A DNA stretch of 64,000 nt from NCBI GenBank assembly GCA_963763325.1, contig CAVXOL010000024.1, forward strand, positions 744,001-808,000, given 5' to 3'. Numbering within the stretch: the first letter of the stretch is position 1; every line of letters starts with the position of its first letter. Under the pieces are notes generated by a model. That model saw only the letters and a program-made list of their open reading frames with translations. It did no database searches and was not told where the DNA came from. Positions 1 through 10,129 of this stretch are shown here, piece after piece. Position numbers and translations under genes: made by a program. Source of the DNA: JBBECJ01 sp963763325. GTDB lineage: Bacteria; Chloroflexota; Chloroflexia; Thermomicrobiales; CFX8.

Positions 1-281
1 TGGATGTCGATCTCCTCAACGCGCTCTGCCGTGTCAGCGAGGACGAGAACACGGTTGTTGGCGACTTCCAGGAAGCCTCCGAACACGACGATCGACTGTT
101 CCTGTCCCGCCTTCTTGATCCGCATCTCACCCGCTGCAAGCAGCGAGAAGAGCGGAGCGTGCTTCGGCAGGATACCGAGCGACCCCTCGGCCCCGGGCGC
201 GACAACCATGTCGACATCGTTCTCAGCGTACACGACGCGCTCGGCAGTGACCACTTCGACGTTGAGCTTTTCCGGTCTCAT
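1..281 (-). CDS. atpC: ATP synthase F1 epsilon subunit, partial
   Basis: The first 93 codons of an epsilon subunit are visible; the gene runs off the left edge. Reading down from ATG at 281 the protein starts MRPEKLNVEVVTAERVVYAE and continues with the N-terminal beta-sandwich (APGAEGSLGILPKHAPL, then FGGFLEVANNRVLVLADTAE). Epsilon is the central-stalk subunit that couples rotation to catalysis and inhibits ATP hydrolysis. It is last in the operon, after atpD, and is separated from it by a palindrome of GGGAATCG words. The C-terminal helical hairpin lies outside the window. Confidence 0.93.
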   Translation of the reverse strand, partial: MRPEKLNVEVVTAERVVYAENDVDMVVAPGAEGSLGILPKHAPLFSLLAAGEMRIKKAGQEQSIVVFGGFLEVANNRVLVLADTAERVEEIDI

Positions 282-290
282 GTGCCCCCT

Positions 291-373
291 CGGGAATCGG
301 GGTTCGGGAATCGGGAATCGGGGTTGTGGCCGCGAAGGTCCACGATTCCCGGATTCCCGATTCCCGATTCCCG
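291..373. repeat. GGGAATCG-word palindrome between atpD and atpC
   Basis: CGGGAATCGGGAATCG at 305-320 is an exact inverted copy of 358-373, and further GGGAATCGG copies lie at 291-302. The hairpin starts about 5 bases after the atpD stop and ends just before the atpC start. In the RNA it would form a strong stem inside the operon. Its role (processing, attenuation or mRNA protection) is inference. Confidence 0.8.
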
Positions 374-377
374 CGCT

Positions 378-1793
378 CTAATTCTCCGCTGCCATCCGCT
401 GGGCCTTTTCGACGGCTTGCTCGATTGTGCCGACCATGTAGAAGGCTTGCTCCGGGAGCTGGTCGTGGCGACCCTCGAGGATCTCCTTGAAGCCCTGGAC
501 GGTCTGCTCGCGGGTGACGTACTGGCCTGGAGTGCCGGTGAAGACTTCGGCGACAAAGTTCGGCTGGGAGAGGAAGCGCTGAATGCGGCGCGCGCGCGCG
601 ACCGTCAGCTTGTCGTCCTCCGACAGCTCTTCGATACCAAGGATGGCGATGATGTCCTGCAGGTCGCGGTAGCGCTGGAGGACCCGCTGAACCTCACGGG
701 CAGTTCGGTAGTGCTCCTCGCCGATGATGAGCGGATCGAGTGCGCGGGAGGTCGACGAGAGCGGATCGACGGCCGGGTACAAGCCCTGCTCGGCGATCGC
801 ACGCTCAAGCGAGACGGTCGAGTCGAGGTGGGCGAAGGCCGTCGCCGGTGCCGGGTCGGTGTAGTCGTCGGCCGGAACGTAGATGGCCTGGACCGACGTG
901 ATCGAACCGCGCTTGGTCGAGGTGATCCGCTCCTGGAGCTGGCCCATCTCAGTGGCGAGGGTTGGCTGGTAACCGACGGCGCTCGGCATACGACCGAGAA
1001 GGGCGGACACTTCCGAGCCCGCCTGAACGAAGCGGAAGATGTTGTCGATGAAGAGAAGGACGTCTCGTCCCTCGTCGCGGAAGTACTCAGCCATCGTCAG
1101 GCCGGAGAGCGCGACACGCAGGCGGGCGCCTGGCGGCTCGTTCATCTGGCCGAAGACCATGGCTGTCTTGTCGATAACGCCGGATTCGGTCATCTCACCA
1201 TAGAGGGCGGTGCCCTCGCGGGTACGCTCGCCGACGCCGCAGAAGACGGAATAACCACCGTGCTCGGCGGCAATGTTGCGGATCAACTCCATGATGACGA
1301 CAGTCTTGCCGACGCCGGCGCCACCGAAGATGCCCGTCTTACCGCCCTTCGTGAACGGCGCGATCAGGTCCACGACCTTGAGGCCGGTTTCGAAGATCTC
1401 AAGGGCCGTCGACTGCTCGTCGAACTCAGGCGCCGGGCGGTGGATGCCGTAGGTCTGCTCGGCGTTGACGACCGGATTGCCGTCGATCGGCTCACCGACA
1501 ACGTTGAAGATCCTGCCAAGTGTCGCCGGGCCAACCGGGACCTGAATCGGAGCGCCAACGTCGGTTGCCTTCGCGCCACGGCGCAGGCCGTCGGTCGTCG
1601 ACATCGCGACGGCACGCACCCAGTCGTTGCCGAGGTGCTGCTGGACCTCAAGCGTCAGCGTGACGCCGGTGTCCATTGGAATCTCGAGAGCGTTGTAAAT
1701 TTCCGGCAGCTGGTCAGGCGGGAACTCGACGTCTACGACGGCGCCTTGTACCTGAACGACCTGTCCGACGGCTCCACCTGTAGTAGTCGCCAC
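378..1793 (-). CDS. atpD: ATP synthase F1 beta subunit
   Basis: Catalytic subunit of the F1 head, 471 residues, normal family length. The Walker A motif GGAGVGKT lies at about residues 157-164, followed by the Walker B region LLFIDNIFRF, the signature ALLGRMPSAVGYQPTL, and a DELSEED-like loop (EELSEDDKL) near residue 395 that contacts the gamma subunit. The start is GTG at 1793, preceded by AGGAAAACC as ribosome binding site. It follows atpG by 28 bases and precedes atpC, the canonical order. No lesion is seen. Confidence 0.98.
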   Translation of the reverse strand: MATTTGGAVGQVVQVQGAVVDVEFPPDQLPEIYNALEIPMDTGVTLTLEVQQHLGNDWVRAVAMSTTDGLRRGAKATDVGAPIQVPVGPATLGRIFNVVGEPIDGNPVVNAEQTYGIHRPAPEFDEQSTALEIFETGLKVVDLIAPFTKGGKTGIFGGAGVGKTVVIMELIRNIAAEHGGYSVFCGVGERTREGTALYGEMTESGVIDKTAMVFGQMNEPPGARLRVALSGLTMAEYFRDEGRDVLLFIDNIFRFVQAGSEVSALLGRMPSAVGYQPTLATEMGQLQERITSTKRGSITSVQAIYVPADDYTDPAPATAFAHLDSTVSLERAIAEQGLYPAVDPLSSTSRALDPLIIGEEHYRTAREVQRVLQRYRDLQDIIAILGIEELSEDDKLTVARARRIQRFLSQPNFVAEVFTGTPGQYVTREQTVQGFKEILEGRHDQLPEQAFYMVGTIEQAVEKAQRMAAEN

Positions 1794-1821
1794 GGTTTTC
1801 CTCTACTTCCTGTACCTGTCC

Positions 1822-2697
1822 CTATCGCCCGCCAAGTGCCGAAGCGCCGGCCGCAATCTCGGAAACCTCACGCGTAATCTGTGCCTGACGCGCCTTGTTG
1901 AGCGTCAGCGTCAACTCATTGATGAACTCGTTGGCATTATCGGACGCTGCCCGCATCGCGACCATTCGCGCCGAATGCTCCGAAGCAACCGACTCCAGCA
2001 GCGCCTGGTAGACCTGAGTCTCGATGTACCGCGGCAGAAGCGCCTGCAACACCGTCTCAGGGTTCGGCTCGAAGATGAAGTCCTGGATCTGCTCTTCGGC
2101 CGTTGCATCTTCCGGCGCCGTGATCGGGAGTATCTTGAGCACTTCCGGCTGCTGGGTAAGGGTATTGACGAACTTCGTGTAGATCAGGTGGACGGCATCG
2201 ACGCGGCCGGACGTGAAGTCCTGGATAGCGACATCGATGATTGGCCGGAGCGAGTCCATCGACGGTGCGTCACCTAGCGCGGTGAACTCAGCTTCGATTT
2301 CCTGAGTCGTCCGTGAGAAGAAGTCACGACCCTTGCGGCCGACCGTGATGAGCTCGGCCGGGTGGCCGGATTCATCGCGGATGAAGCGAACCGCGCGACG
2401 GATGACATTGGTGTTGAACGCACCGGCCAGGCCACGATCGGCAGTCACCAGGATCACACCGACGCGATTGACGGGGCGCTGCTCAAGCAGCGGGAACGCT
2501 TCGCGGTCGACCGATGCGCCCAGGGCCGAGAGTCCGGCGATCATCAGCCGGATGCGCTCGGCATACGGACGCGCCGCACGCACTCGCTCCTGAGCGCGCC
2601 GCATCTTGGCCGCCGAGACCATCTCCATCGCGCGGGTGATCTGCGATGTATTCCGAACCGAGCGGATGCGCCGCCTGATCTCTCGTGGTGTCGCCAC
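1822..2697 (-). CDS. atpG: ATP synthase F1 gamma subunit
   Basis: Central rotor shaft, 291 residues, normal length. The N-terminal coiled-coil helix starts MATPREIRRRIRSVRNTSQITRAMEMVSAAKMRRAQ, and the C-terminal helix contains MRAASDNANEFINELTLTLNKARQAQITREVSEI, both highly typical. A Rossmann-like middle domain lies between them. ATG at 2697 is preceded by GAGGAGGCCCCAG. The gene sits between atpA and atpD; a 100-bp palindrome separates it from atpA. Confidence 0.97.
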   Translation of the reverse strand: MATPREIRRRIRSVRNTSQITRAMEMVSAAKMRRAQERVRAARPYAERIRLMIAGLSALGASVDREAFPLLEQRPVNRVGVILVTADRGLAGAFNTNVIRRAVRFIRDESGHPAELITVGRKGRDFFSRTTQEIEAEFTALGDAPSMDSLRPIIDVAIQDFTSGRVDAVHLIYTKFVNTLTQQPEVLKILPITAPEDATAEEQIQDFIFEPNPETVLQALLPRYIETQVYQALLESVASEHSARMVAMRAASDNANEFINELTLTLNKARQAQITREVSEIAAGASALGGR

Positions 2698-2719
2698 CGC
2701 TGGGGCCTCCTCGTAGTTT

Positions 2720-2821
2720 GTCAGCCGGTCAGTTTGTCAGTCGGTCGGCTTCCGGACTTCGATTGGTTCGAGCTTCGCGCCAGAACTGAAGGCTGACTGA
2801 CTGACCGTCTGAAATGCTGAC
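2720..2821. repeat. CAGTC/GTCAGCC-word palindrome between atpA and atpG
   Basis: Reiterated GTCAG words at 2720-2749 (GTCAGCCGGTCAGTTTGTCA...) face the complementary GGCTGACTGACTGACCG words at 2791-2807 and beyond, an imperfect inverted repeat starting within a few bases of the atpA stop. It is the same word family as the element at 7466-7556. Confidence 0.7.
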
Positions 2822-2828
2822 TTGCTTC

Positions 2829-4358
2829 CTAAACCGACGTCTCCAACTGGTCGACTGCCAGGCCGCGACTGAACTGCTCGGTCAGCGAGCGCAACGAGGC
2901 CGTCAGGTCGTCATCGAGGGCACGCTTCTCCTTGATGGTCGCCAGCAGGTCGTGACCGGCAGATTGCAGGTACTCGACGTACTGCGACTCCCAGGAGCGA
3001 ACTCGGTCAACCGGGATGTCGTCAACGAAGCCGTTGGTCGCAGCCCAGATGACTGCCACCTGCATCTCGACCGGCATCGGCTGATACTGCGGCTGCTTGA
3101 GAATCTCCGTCAGGCGCAAGCCACGGTCGATCTGTCGCTTGGTGGCCGGATCGAGGTCGGACGCGAACTGCGCGAAGGCGGCCAGCGAACGGAACTGTGC
3201 GAGGTCGAGCTTCAGAGAGCCGGCGACCTGGCGCATGGCACGAATCTGGGCCGCGCCACCGACGCGGGAGACCGAAATACCGACGTTCAGTGCTGGCCGG
3301 ACGCCTGCATAGAACAGGTCACTCTCAAGGAAGATCTGACCATCGGTGATCGAGATGACGTTGGTTGGGATGTAGGCCGATACGTCGTTGGCCTGTGTCT
3401 CGATGATCGGCAGCGACGTCAGCGAGCCGCCGCCACGCTCCTCGGAGAGGCGCGCCGAGCGCTCCAGCAGCCGGGAGTGCAGGTAGAAGACGTCGCCTGG
3501 GTAGGCTTCACGTCCCGGTGGGCGACGCATCAGCAGCGATACCTGGCGGTACGCCCAGGCGTGCTTGGAGAGGTCGTCGTAGATGATCAGGGCGTCGCCA
3601 CCCGACTCCATGATCTCCTCGCCCATCGCTGTGCCGGCGTATGGAGCGATAAACTGCAGCGGGGCCGGCTCAGCGGCCGAGGCGACCACGACGATCGTGT
3701 GATCCATCGCGCCGTACTTCTCAAGCGTTGCGACGAGCTGGGCAACCTGCTGCTTCTTCTGGCCGATAGCGACGTAGATGCAGACCACACCACTATCACG
3801 CTGGTTGATGATTGTGTCGATCGCGATGGCAGACTTGCCAGTCTGCCGGTCGCCAATGATCAGCTCGCGCTGGCCACGGCCGATCGGGATGATCGAGTCG
3901 ATGGCTTTCAGGCCTGTCTGAAGCGGAGTATCGACGTCCTTGCGCTCGATAACGCCCGGCGCGATGCGCTCGACTGCGCGGAAGCGCTCGGTCGCGATCG
4001 GCCCCTTGCCATCGACCGGCTCGCCAAGTGCGTTGACGACGCGGCCAACCAGGGCCGGGCCAACTGGCACTTCGGCGATGCGGCTGGTCGAGCGGACCTC
4101 GTCGCCCTCCTCAATGCCGGTGTAGTCACCGAAGATGATGACACCGACCGAGTCCTCCTGGAGGTTGAAGGCCATGCCCATGACGCCGTTCGAAAACTGC
4201 ACCAGCTCGTTCGCCATCACGTCACTCAGGCCGTGGACGGTCGCGATACCGTCACCGACCTCGATCACGTTGCCGACGTTGGTCTGCGTCGCAACCGCAT
4301 CGAAGGACTGGATCTGACTCTTGATAATGTCGCGAATCTCGGTCGCGCGTACAGCCAT
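2829..4358 (-). CDS. atpA: ATP synthase F1 alpha subunit
   Basis: Non-catalytic nucleotide-binding subunit of F1, 509 residues, normal length. It opens MAVRATEIRDIIKSQIQSF, the N-terminal piece that binds delta. Walker A is GDRQTGKS at about residues 169-176, and the VGISVSRVGGAAQIRAMRQVAG segment and the C-terminal helical domain are intact. It lies 112 bases downstream of atpH; that gap holds a short CGCCCT...AGGGCG hairpin near 4425-4446. No frameshift or missing motif is seen. Confidence 0.98.
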   Translation of the reverse strand: MAVRATEIRDIIKSQIQSFDAVATQTNVGNVIEVGDGIATVHGLSDVMANELVQFSNGVMGMAFNLQEDSVGVIIFGDYTGIEEGDEVRSTSRIAEVPVGPALVGRVVNALGEPVDGKGPIATERFRAVERIAPGVIERKDVDTPLQTGLKAIDSIIPIGRGQRELIIGDRQTGKSAIAIDTIINQRDSGVVCIYVAIGQKKQQVAQLVATLEKYGAMDHTIVVVASAAEPAPLQFIAPYAGTAMGEEIMESGGDALIIYDDLSKHAWAYRQVSLLMRRPPGREAYPGDVFYLHSRLLERSARLSEERGGGSLTSLPIIETQANDVSAYIPTNVISITDGQIFLESDLFYAGVRPALNVGISVSRVGGAAQIRAMRQVAGSLKLDLAQFRSLAAFAQFASDLDPATKRQIDRGLRLTEILKQPQYQPMPVEMQVAVIWAATNGFVDDIPVDRVRSWESQYVEYLQSAGHDLLATIKEKRALDDDLTASLRSLTEQFSRGLAVDQLETSV

Positions 4359-4470
4359 GTCGGCCTCCCGTGCCAGCCGCCTTGCAGCGTGTGTCTACTC
4401 GTGCCTGTCGATAGTTTCAACCCTCGCCCTACGATCGAGCAGGGCGCACCGTCATATGAAAGCGTACCTG

Positions 4471-5004
4471 TTAGCGGGCGAGCGACGCGCGCAGGTTGCG
4501 CAACTGCGACTCGACGCTGCCGTCAATAAGCCAATCACCAATCCGCGCCACCAGGCCGCCGATCATCTCCGGATCGACCCGCAAACGCATCTCAATCTCT
4601 CGCCCAACCGCCTTTGATAGCTGCGCCTGGACCGCCTGCTGCTCAGCCGGTGTCAACTCAACCGCCGTTGTCACTTCGGCGATAGCAATGCCCTGCGCTT
4701 GAAGCAACAGGTCGCGATAGACCTCGAGCATTTCCGGCACGATGTCGAAACGCCGGCGCTGAACGAGCATCGAGGCCAGATTTCGAGCGAGCTGCTGGTC
4801 CGCGCCCGGCAGGATCTGGCCGATCGCTCCAAGCTTGGCTTGTTCCGAGACATTTGGGCTGGTGAAGTAGCCACCAATCGACGGATCACTCGCGGCGTTC
4901 GCCAGCGTCGTCAGGTCGCTCAGCCACTGCTGCTCAGTGCCGGACTCACGCGCAATTTCAAAGGTCGCCTGTGCATATCGCTTGGCGACGCCTCGTGCAG
5001 CCAC
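4471..5004 (-). CDS. atpH: ATP synthase F1 delta subunit
   Basis: Peripheral-stalk connector between F1 alpha and the b subunits, 177 residues, normal length. It begins MAARGVAKRYAQATFEIARE, the expected A-x-R-Y-A-x-A start of the N-terminal six-helix domain, and ends with the conserved segment RVDPEMIGGLVARIGDWLIDGSVESQLRNLR. It lies 18 bases after atpF and is translated in the same direction. Start ATG at 5004 is preceded by GGGGAGGGAAGACCGAGTG. Confidence 0.95.
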   Translation of the reverse strand: MAARGVAKRYAQATFEIARESGTEQQWLSDLTTLANAASDPSIGGYFTSPNVSEQAKLGAIGQILPGADQQLARNLASMLVQRRRFDIVPEMLEVYRDLLLQAQGIAIAEVTTAVELTPAEQQAVQAQLSKAVGREIEMRLRVDPEMIGGLVARIGDWLIDGSVESQLRNLRASLAR

Positions 5005-5022
5005 TCGGTCTTCCCTCCCCGG

Positions 5023-5544
5023 CTAGTTCGGCGAGATCGGCGTGCTGCCGCCCGCTGTGCTGGTTGCTTCGGCCAGGGTCTCTTCGATCAGCCGCACCTG
5101 CGCCTGGCGGTCCAGGTTGGCGCGGACAATCTTCGAGGCGGCGCTGACAGCCAGGTCGGCCACCTCACGGCGCAGTTCGGTTCGCGCCTGGGCCGTCTCG
5201 GCAATGATCGCCTCGCGGGCCTTGGCGATCATGTCGTCGGCCTGGATCTGCGCCTGCTCGCGCGAGCGGGCGATGTTCTGCTCGCTCACCTCACGAGCAC
5301 GGGCGATGATCGCCTGTGACTCGGCCTGTGCCTCACGCAGCGTCTCTTCGTTGCGCGCCTGGGTTGCGGCCAACTCCTGCTGGACGCGCTGGGCGGCCTC
5401 GATACTCTCTGTGATCCGGTCCTGACGGGCCTCGAGCATCCGAGTGATGGGCCCCAGCGCGAACTTCCAGAAGAGAAAGAGGAAGAGGATGAACGCGATG
5501 AGCTGGACAATAAAGCTCCAGCCGCTAATCCCTAGATCAGCCAT
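5023..5544 (-). CDS. atpF: ATP synthase F0 b subunit
   Basis: Peripheral stalk subunit, 173 residues. One N-terminal membrane helix (GWSFIVQLIAFILFLFLFWKF, roughly residues 8-28) is followed by a long charged, Glu/Arg/Ala-rich coiled coil, which is the dimeric stator arm. The tail (STAGGSTPISPN) is short and unstructured. An upstream AGGAAGCAGGTC lies ahead of ATG 5544. It is separated by 195 bases from atpE, in which no gene is seen. Confidence 0.95.
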   Translation of the reverse strand: MADLGISGWSFIVQLIAFILFLFLFWKFALGPITRMLEARQDRITESIEAAQRVQQELAATQARNEETLREAQAESQAIIARAREVSEQNIARSREQAQIQADDMIAKAREAIIAETAQARTELRREVADLAVSAASKIVRANLDRQAQVRLIEETLAEATSTAGGSTPISPN

Positions 5545-5739
5545 CTGCTTAGTCGACCTGCTTCCTAACGACGAATGCGGTTCCGGTCACACGCATGGTT
5601 CTTGTCGCCACCGGGCTGCCAACCGGACTGATTGGGGTCGGCCCGACGGGACGGATTGTCGCCCGCCCCATCGTTGGCCGTGACAGCAGCACAGTTCGCG
5701 TGACAATCAACCGCGTCCGACGATCGATAGCGCCCGAAT

Positions 5740-5994
5740 CTAGACGACGAAGGCGATGATGATCGCGATAACGAACGCGTAAATCGCGACGGCCTCGGCC
5801 AGCGCCGCACCGATGATCATCGTCGTGCGGATCGCGCCTTCAGCCTCAGGGTTGCGGCCAAGCGCTTCCATCGCGCCCTTGACGGCCAAGCCAATACCCA
5901 GGCCCGGGCCAATCGCGCCGAGGCCAATGGCCAGCGCCGCTCCAATTGCCTTCGCGGCGTCGAGACCCTCAACGCCAGTCATGCCACCAAACAC
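5740..5994 (-). CDS. atpE: ATP synthase F0 c subunit
   Basis: Proteolipid of the rotor ring, 84 residues. Helix 1 carries the glycine-rich stretch AIGLGAIGPGLGIGLAVKG, the polar loop is ALGRNPEAEG, and helix 2 carries the ion-binding glutamate in AALAEAVAIYAFV. The residues around that Glu lack the Ser/Thr and the helix-1 Gln typical of sodium-binding rings, so proton coupling is inferred. It sits between atpB and atpF as usual. Confidence 0.96.
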   Translation of the reverse strand: MFGGMTGVEGLDAAKAIGAALAIGLGAIGPGLGIGLAVKGAMEALGRNPEAEGAIRTTMIIGAALAEAVAIYAFVIAIIIAFVV

Positions 5995-6149
5995 GCTATC
6001 GTCTCCCTTCGCCAGTCAAACGGACCCATTCGGCCGCGACCGGCATCCCACGTTGCCTCGGACACTCCCCACGAAGCGCCCATGCTGCCCATAAACCCAT
6101 CGGGGGCAATTTACGCCCCTCGATCGCAAAAGTAAGTCGCAGCACCGGC

Positions 6150-7094
6150 CTAATCGCCAGCGCTGCCCGCCGCCGGCACCGGTTGGTGCGCGTCTGCGTG
6201 TGCGTGCTCCTCTTCATGGTCGTCGTGACCGCCGGCCGCCGCAAGCGAGATGTAAATCAATGTCAGCAGCGCGAAGACGAGTGCCTGGACGAAACCGAAC
6301 AGCACTTCCAGGAAGAGGAAGACCGTCGGCAGCGCCACGATCGGGAAGAGATAGAACTTCAGGAGCACCGCTCGCGACATTGCGACCATGACAGTCACCA
6401 GCACCTCGCCGGCAAAGATGTTGCCGAAGAGACGGAACGAGAGCGAGACGATGCGCGAGATTTCAGAAACGAGTTCGATCGGAAAGATCCACCACGGGTC
6501 GGCCATGTGCTTGATCCGGCCAACGACACCGTGAGCTGAGATGCCAGCGAACTGAACGATCGTGAAGGTCAATAGCGCCATCGCCAGCGTCATGTTGAGG
6601 TCGGCACTCGGAGAGCGGAACCACGGCACCAGGACTTTCTCGTGATGCTCGCCCTCTTCCTCGTGCTCCTCGTCCTCCTGGGCGGCGAAGACCACCGCAG
6701 GGCCGCTCGCCTGAGCAGACGAAGACAACCGGGCTTCTTCGGTCGTCTCTTCCTCAGCGTGCTCTTCGTATATTCCAATCGTGCCGACACCGGGTAGCAA
6801 CCCGGCGTAATTCGAGACGATGATGAAGAAGAACAATCCACCAACCAGCGGGAAAATGCGTGCGCCAACGCGTCGTCCGGCAGTGCCGTAGACGAGGTTC
6901 TGGAGGAACTCAACAACGATCTCAATGGCTGACTGGAGCTTGCCAGGGCGGTCAACTGATGCACGGCGGGCGATCATCGCGCCGCCGATAATGAGGAGGG
7001 CCATGACGATCACCATCGTCACGAGGGAATTGGTTACATCGAGTGGTCCGATTGAAAACAGCGTCTCAGGCTTGACTGAAACGTGGATCTCCAT
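6150..7094 (-). CDS. atpB: ATP synthase F0 a subunit with acidic/His-rich insertions
   Basis: Membrane stator that forms the proton half-channels, 314 residues, longer than the usual 230-270. The essential arginine is visible in SLSFRLFGNIFAGEVL. The extra length comes from an acidic loop after the second membrane segment (EEHAEEETTEEARL..., later DEEHEEEGEHHEK, about residues 115-170) and from a His/Asp/Glu tail (GGHDDHEEEHAHADAHQP). Both are low-complexity and predicted to lie outside the membrane. Start ATG 7094 precedes MEIHVSVKPETLFSIG. It lies between atpI/Z and atpE. Confidence 0.95.
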   Translation of the reverse strand: MEIHVSVKPETLFSIGPLDVTNSLVTMVIVMALLIIGGAMIARRASVDRPGKLQSAIEIVVEFLQNLVYGTAGRRVGARIFPLVGGLFFFIIVSNYAGLLPGVGTIGIYEEHAEEETTEEARLSSSAQASGPAVVFAAQEDEEHEEEGEHHEKVLVPWFRSPSADLNMTLAMALLTFTIVQFAGISAHGVVGRIKHMADPWWIFPIELVSEISRIVSLSFRLFGNIFAGEVLVTVMVAMSRAVLLKFYLFPIVALPTVFLFLEVLFGFVQALVFALLTLIYISLAAAGGHDDHEEEHAHADAHQPVPAAGSAGD

Positions 7095-7124
7095 CTGGTC
7101 TCCTCGACTCCATTCCCATCACCC

Positions 7125-7412
7125 TCAGCCCGGATTGTCCGAACTGTTTGCCCCCCGTGAGCGTTTAATCTTGACCCGGCCACGATCCGGCATACCCAGG
7201 ACGGCTAACTCGTAGAGCGAATACCCCGCAGCCGCTATTCCGAGCACCACACCGATGAGCACAAACACCGGCGATGTCCCGAGCCAGTTATCCAGCAGGA
7301 CACCGCCACCGATACACAGCAAGAGGCTGACCACAACCGTGCAGCCAAGCCCCGTCGCGGCACCTACCGCCTGTAAATCGCGCTTGTCAGTGCCCCCCAG
7401 CGGGTTTTCCAT
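7125..7412 (-). CDS. AtpZ/AtpI family ATP synthase-associated membrane protein
   Basis: A 95-residue protein with two predicted membrane helices (TGLGCTVVVSLLLCIGGGVLL and PVFVLIGVVLGIAAAGYSLY) and the family signature of a short DNWLGTSP loop between them. Proteins of this family precede atpB in many ATP synthase operons and help c-ring assembly or Mg uptake. It is the first gene of the operon, 30 bases upstream of atpB. The C-terminal tail is basic (RGRVKIKRSRG). AtpZ and AtpI cannot be told apart here. Confidence 0.8.
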   Translation of the reverse strand: MENPLGGTDKRDLQAVGAATGLGCTVVVSLLLCIGGGVLLDNWLGTSPVFVLIGVVLGIAAAGYSLYELAVLGMPDRGRVKIKRSRGANSSDNPG

Positions 7413-7442
7413 CGAGAGCCCCCGCCTCTCAAACCGTTGTGC

Positions 7443-7470
7443 ATTGTATCACAATCTTTTTAGCCGTCAG
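7443..7470 (-). promoter_or_regulatory. Likely sigma-70 type promoter of the ATP synthase operon
   Basis: On the minus strand CTGACG (7465-7470) is followed after 16 bases by TACAAT (7443-7448), placing the start of transcription near 7436, about 24 bases before the first start codon. The -35 hexamer lies in the arm of the adjacent CAGTCAGC palindrome. Confidence 0.5.
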
Positions 7471-7556
7471 CCAGTCAGCCAGTCAGTCGGTCAGCTTGTT
7501 GGACGGTGTGGGTGCGTTCGGTCCATGCGAACAGGCTGACTGGCTGACTGGCTGAC
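7466..7556. repeat. CAGTCAGC-word palindrome after pyrG
   Basis: The 21 bases at 7466-7486 are an exact inverted copy of 7536-7556, with arms made of tandem GTCAGCCA units, so several pairing registers are possible. The pyrG stop codon TAG (7560-7562) is the first triplet of the repeated word TAGCCAGTCAGCC. It is probably an end-of-transcript hairpin for pyrG; there is no T-run after it. Confidence 0.8.
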
Positions 7557-7559
7557 TGG

Positions 7560-9218
<1,659 letters not shown>

Positions 9219-9241
9219 CCTTCAGCTCCTCGGTCAGCTCG

Positions 9242-9352
9242 TAGCGATCAGCCATCAGCCGTCAGCTATCAGCCGGATGCTTGCACGTCGCTTGCCTCGG
9301 TGAGCCCAATCGGCTCCTGTGTCCCTGGCTGACGGCTGATGGCTGATCGCTA
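9242..9352. repeat. CATCAGCC-word palindrome between an MBL-fold gene and pyrG
   Basis: Perfect 25-base inverted repeat: 9242-9266 against 9328-9352, with a 61-base loop. The arm word is GATCAGCCATCAGCCGTCAG. It begins 6 bases after the stop of the upstream minus-strand gene (9359). It is probably a transcript-end hairpin. Confidence 0.85.
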
Positions 9353-9358
9353 ACGGCT

Positions 9359-9994
9359 CTACGGTTCGAGTACCACCACTTGTGGCGTTTCACCGAGATC
9401 ACTGGCCCGCACGGTCAGCTTGTCGCGCGGAGTAACGTCGGTGACGCCCATCTCCTTCAGGAATCGCTCCAACGGATCGCGTTGCTTGTCGCCGAATGGC
9501 GTCTGATACTGCATCGGGATGATCATCTTCGGTTCAAGCTGGCCGATGACCTCAACCGCTCGGGCAGCATCGAGGGCGGTTCCACCGCCGACCGGGACGA
9601 TGACGATGTCGGCCGAACTCATGCTCTCGACCTGCGCCTCGCTCAGTGAATGCCCGAGGTCTCCGAGATGACAGACAACGATGTCTTCAAGGTCGAACAG
9701 GTAGGCGGTGTTGCGCCCATGCTCTTCGCCCTGCTTGTCGTCGTGGTAGGTTCGGATTCCGGTGATGAAGACGTCGTTCATCTCGTACTCGCCCGGCCCA
9801 TTGACCAGCTTTGGGGAGCCGGATGCCAGTTCGAGATACGAGTGCCCAGGGTGATCGTGGGAAATGGTGATGATGTCGACCTTCTGCTTTTCGACCTTAT
9901 AGCCGAAAGAGCGCGGCACGGGATCGGTCAGAATCGTGGCATCACGCGAACGCAAACGGAAGCACGCGTGGCCAAACCACTTGATCTCAGCCAT
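9359..9994 (-). CDS. Metallo-beta-lactamase-fold hydrolase, UlaG-like
   Basis: A 211-residue single-domain protein that opens MAEIKWFGHACFRLRSRDATILTDP, the compact start shared by UlaG-type and YtkL-type metal-dependent hydrolases. The metal-binding motif reads SHDHPGHS, so the usual aspartate of HxHxDH is replaced by glycine. A second histidine/aspartate site is VCHLGDLGHSL. The substrate cannot be told. ATG 9994 is preceded by AGGCAACC. Neighbours are methylmalonyl-CoA epimerase and pyrG, which give no clear hint. Confidence 0.8.
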   Translation of the reverse strand: MAEIKWFGHACFRLRSRDATILTDPVPRSFGYKVEKQKVDIITISHDHPGHSYLELASGSPKLVNGPGEYEMNDVFITGIRTYHDDKQGEEHGRNTAYLFDLEDIVVCHLGDLGHSLSEAQVESMSSADIVIVPVGGGTALDAARAVEVIGQLEPKMIIPMQYQTPFGDKQRDPLERFLKEMGVTDVTPRDKLTVRASDLGETPQVVVLEP

Positions 9995-10129
9995 GGTTGC
10001 CTAACGTTCCAGAACGATATTGAGATGTACAGGTGGGCTGTGCCAGAGGTTTCTCAGGGTGCCTAGATGATGATATCACGCACTGAACGGACACGCTACG
10101 GGATTTGGAACGTCTGTTCGGAACGGATG

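Noticed and set aside
159..1877. Long plus-strand open frame opposite atpD
   Set aside because: It is the antisense shadow of a highly biased GC-rich gene, with no domain and a low-complexity Arg/Asp/Val-rich protein. The same applies to 2814-4529 opposite atpA and 59556-60671 opposite dnaA.
7466..7556. CRISPR-like reiteration of CAGTCAGCC words
   Set aside because: Units are 8-12 bases, directly adjacent and inverted within 90 bases, with no spacers of constant length and no cas genes.
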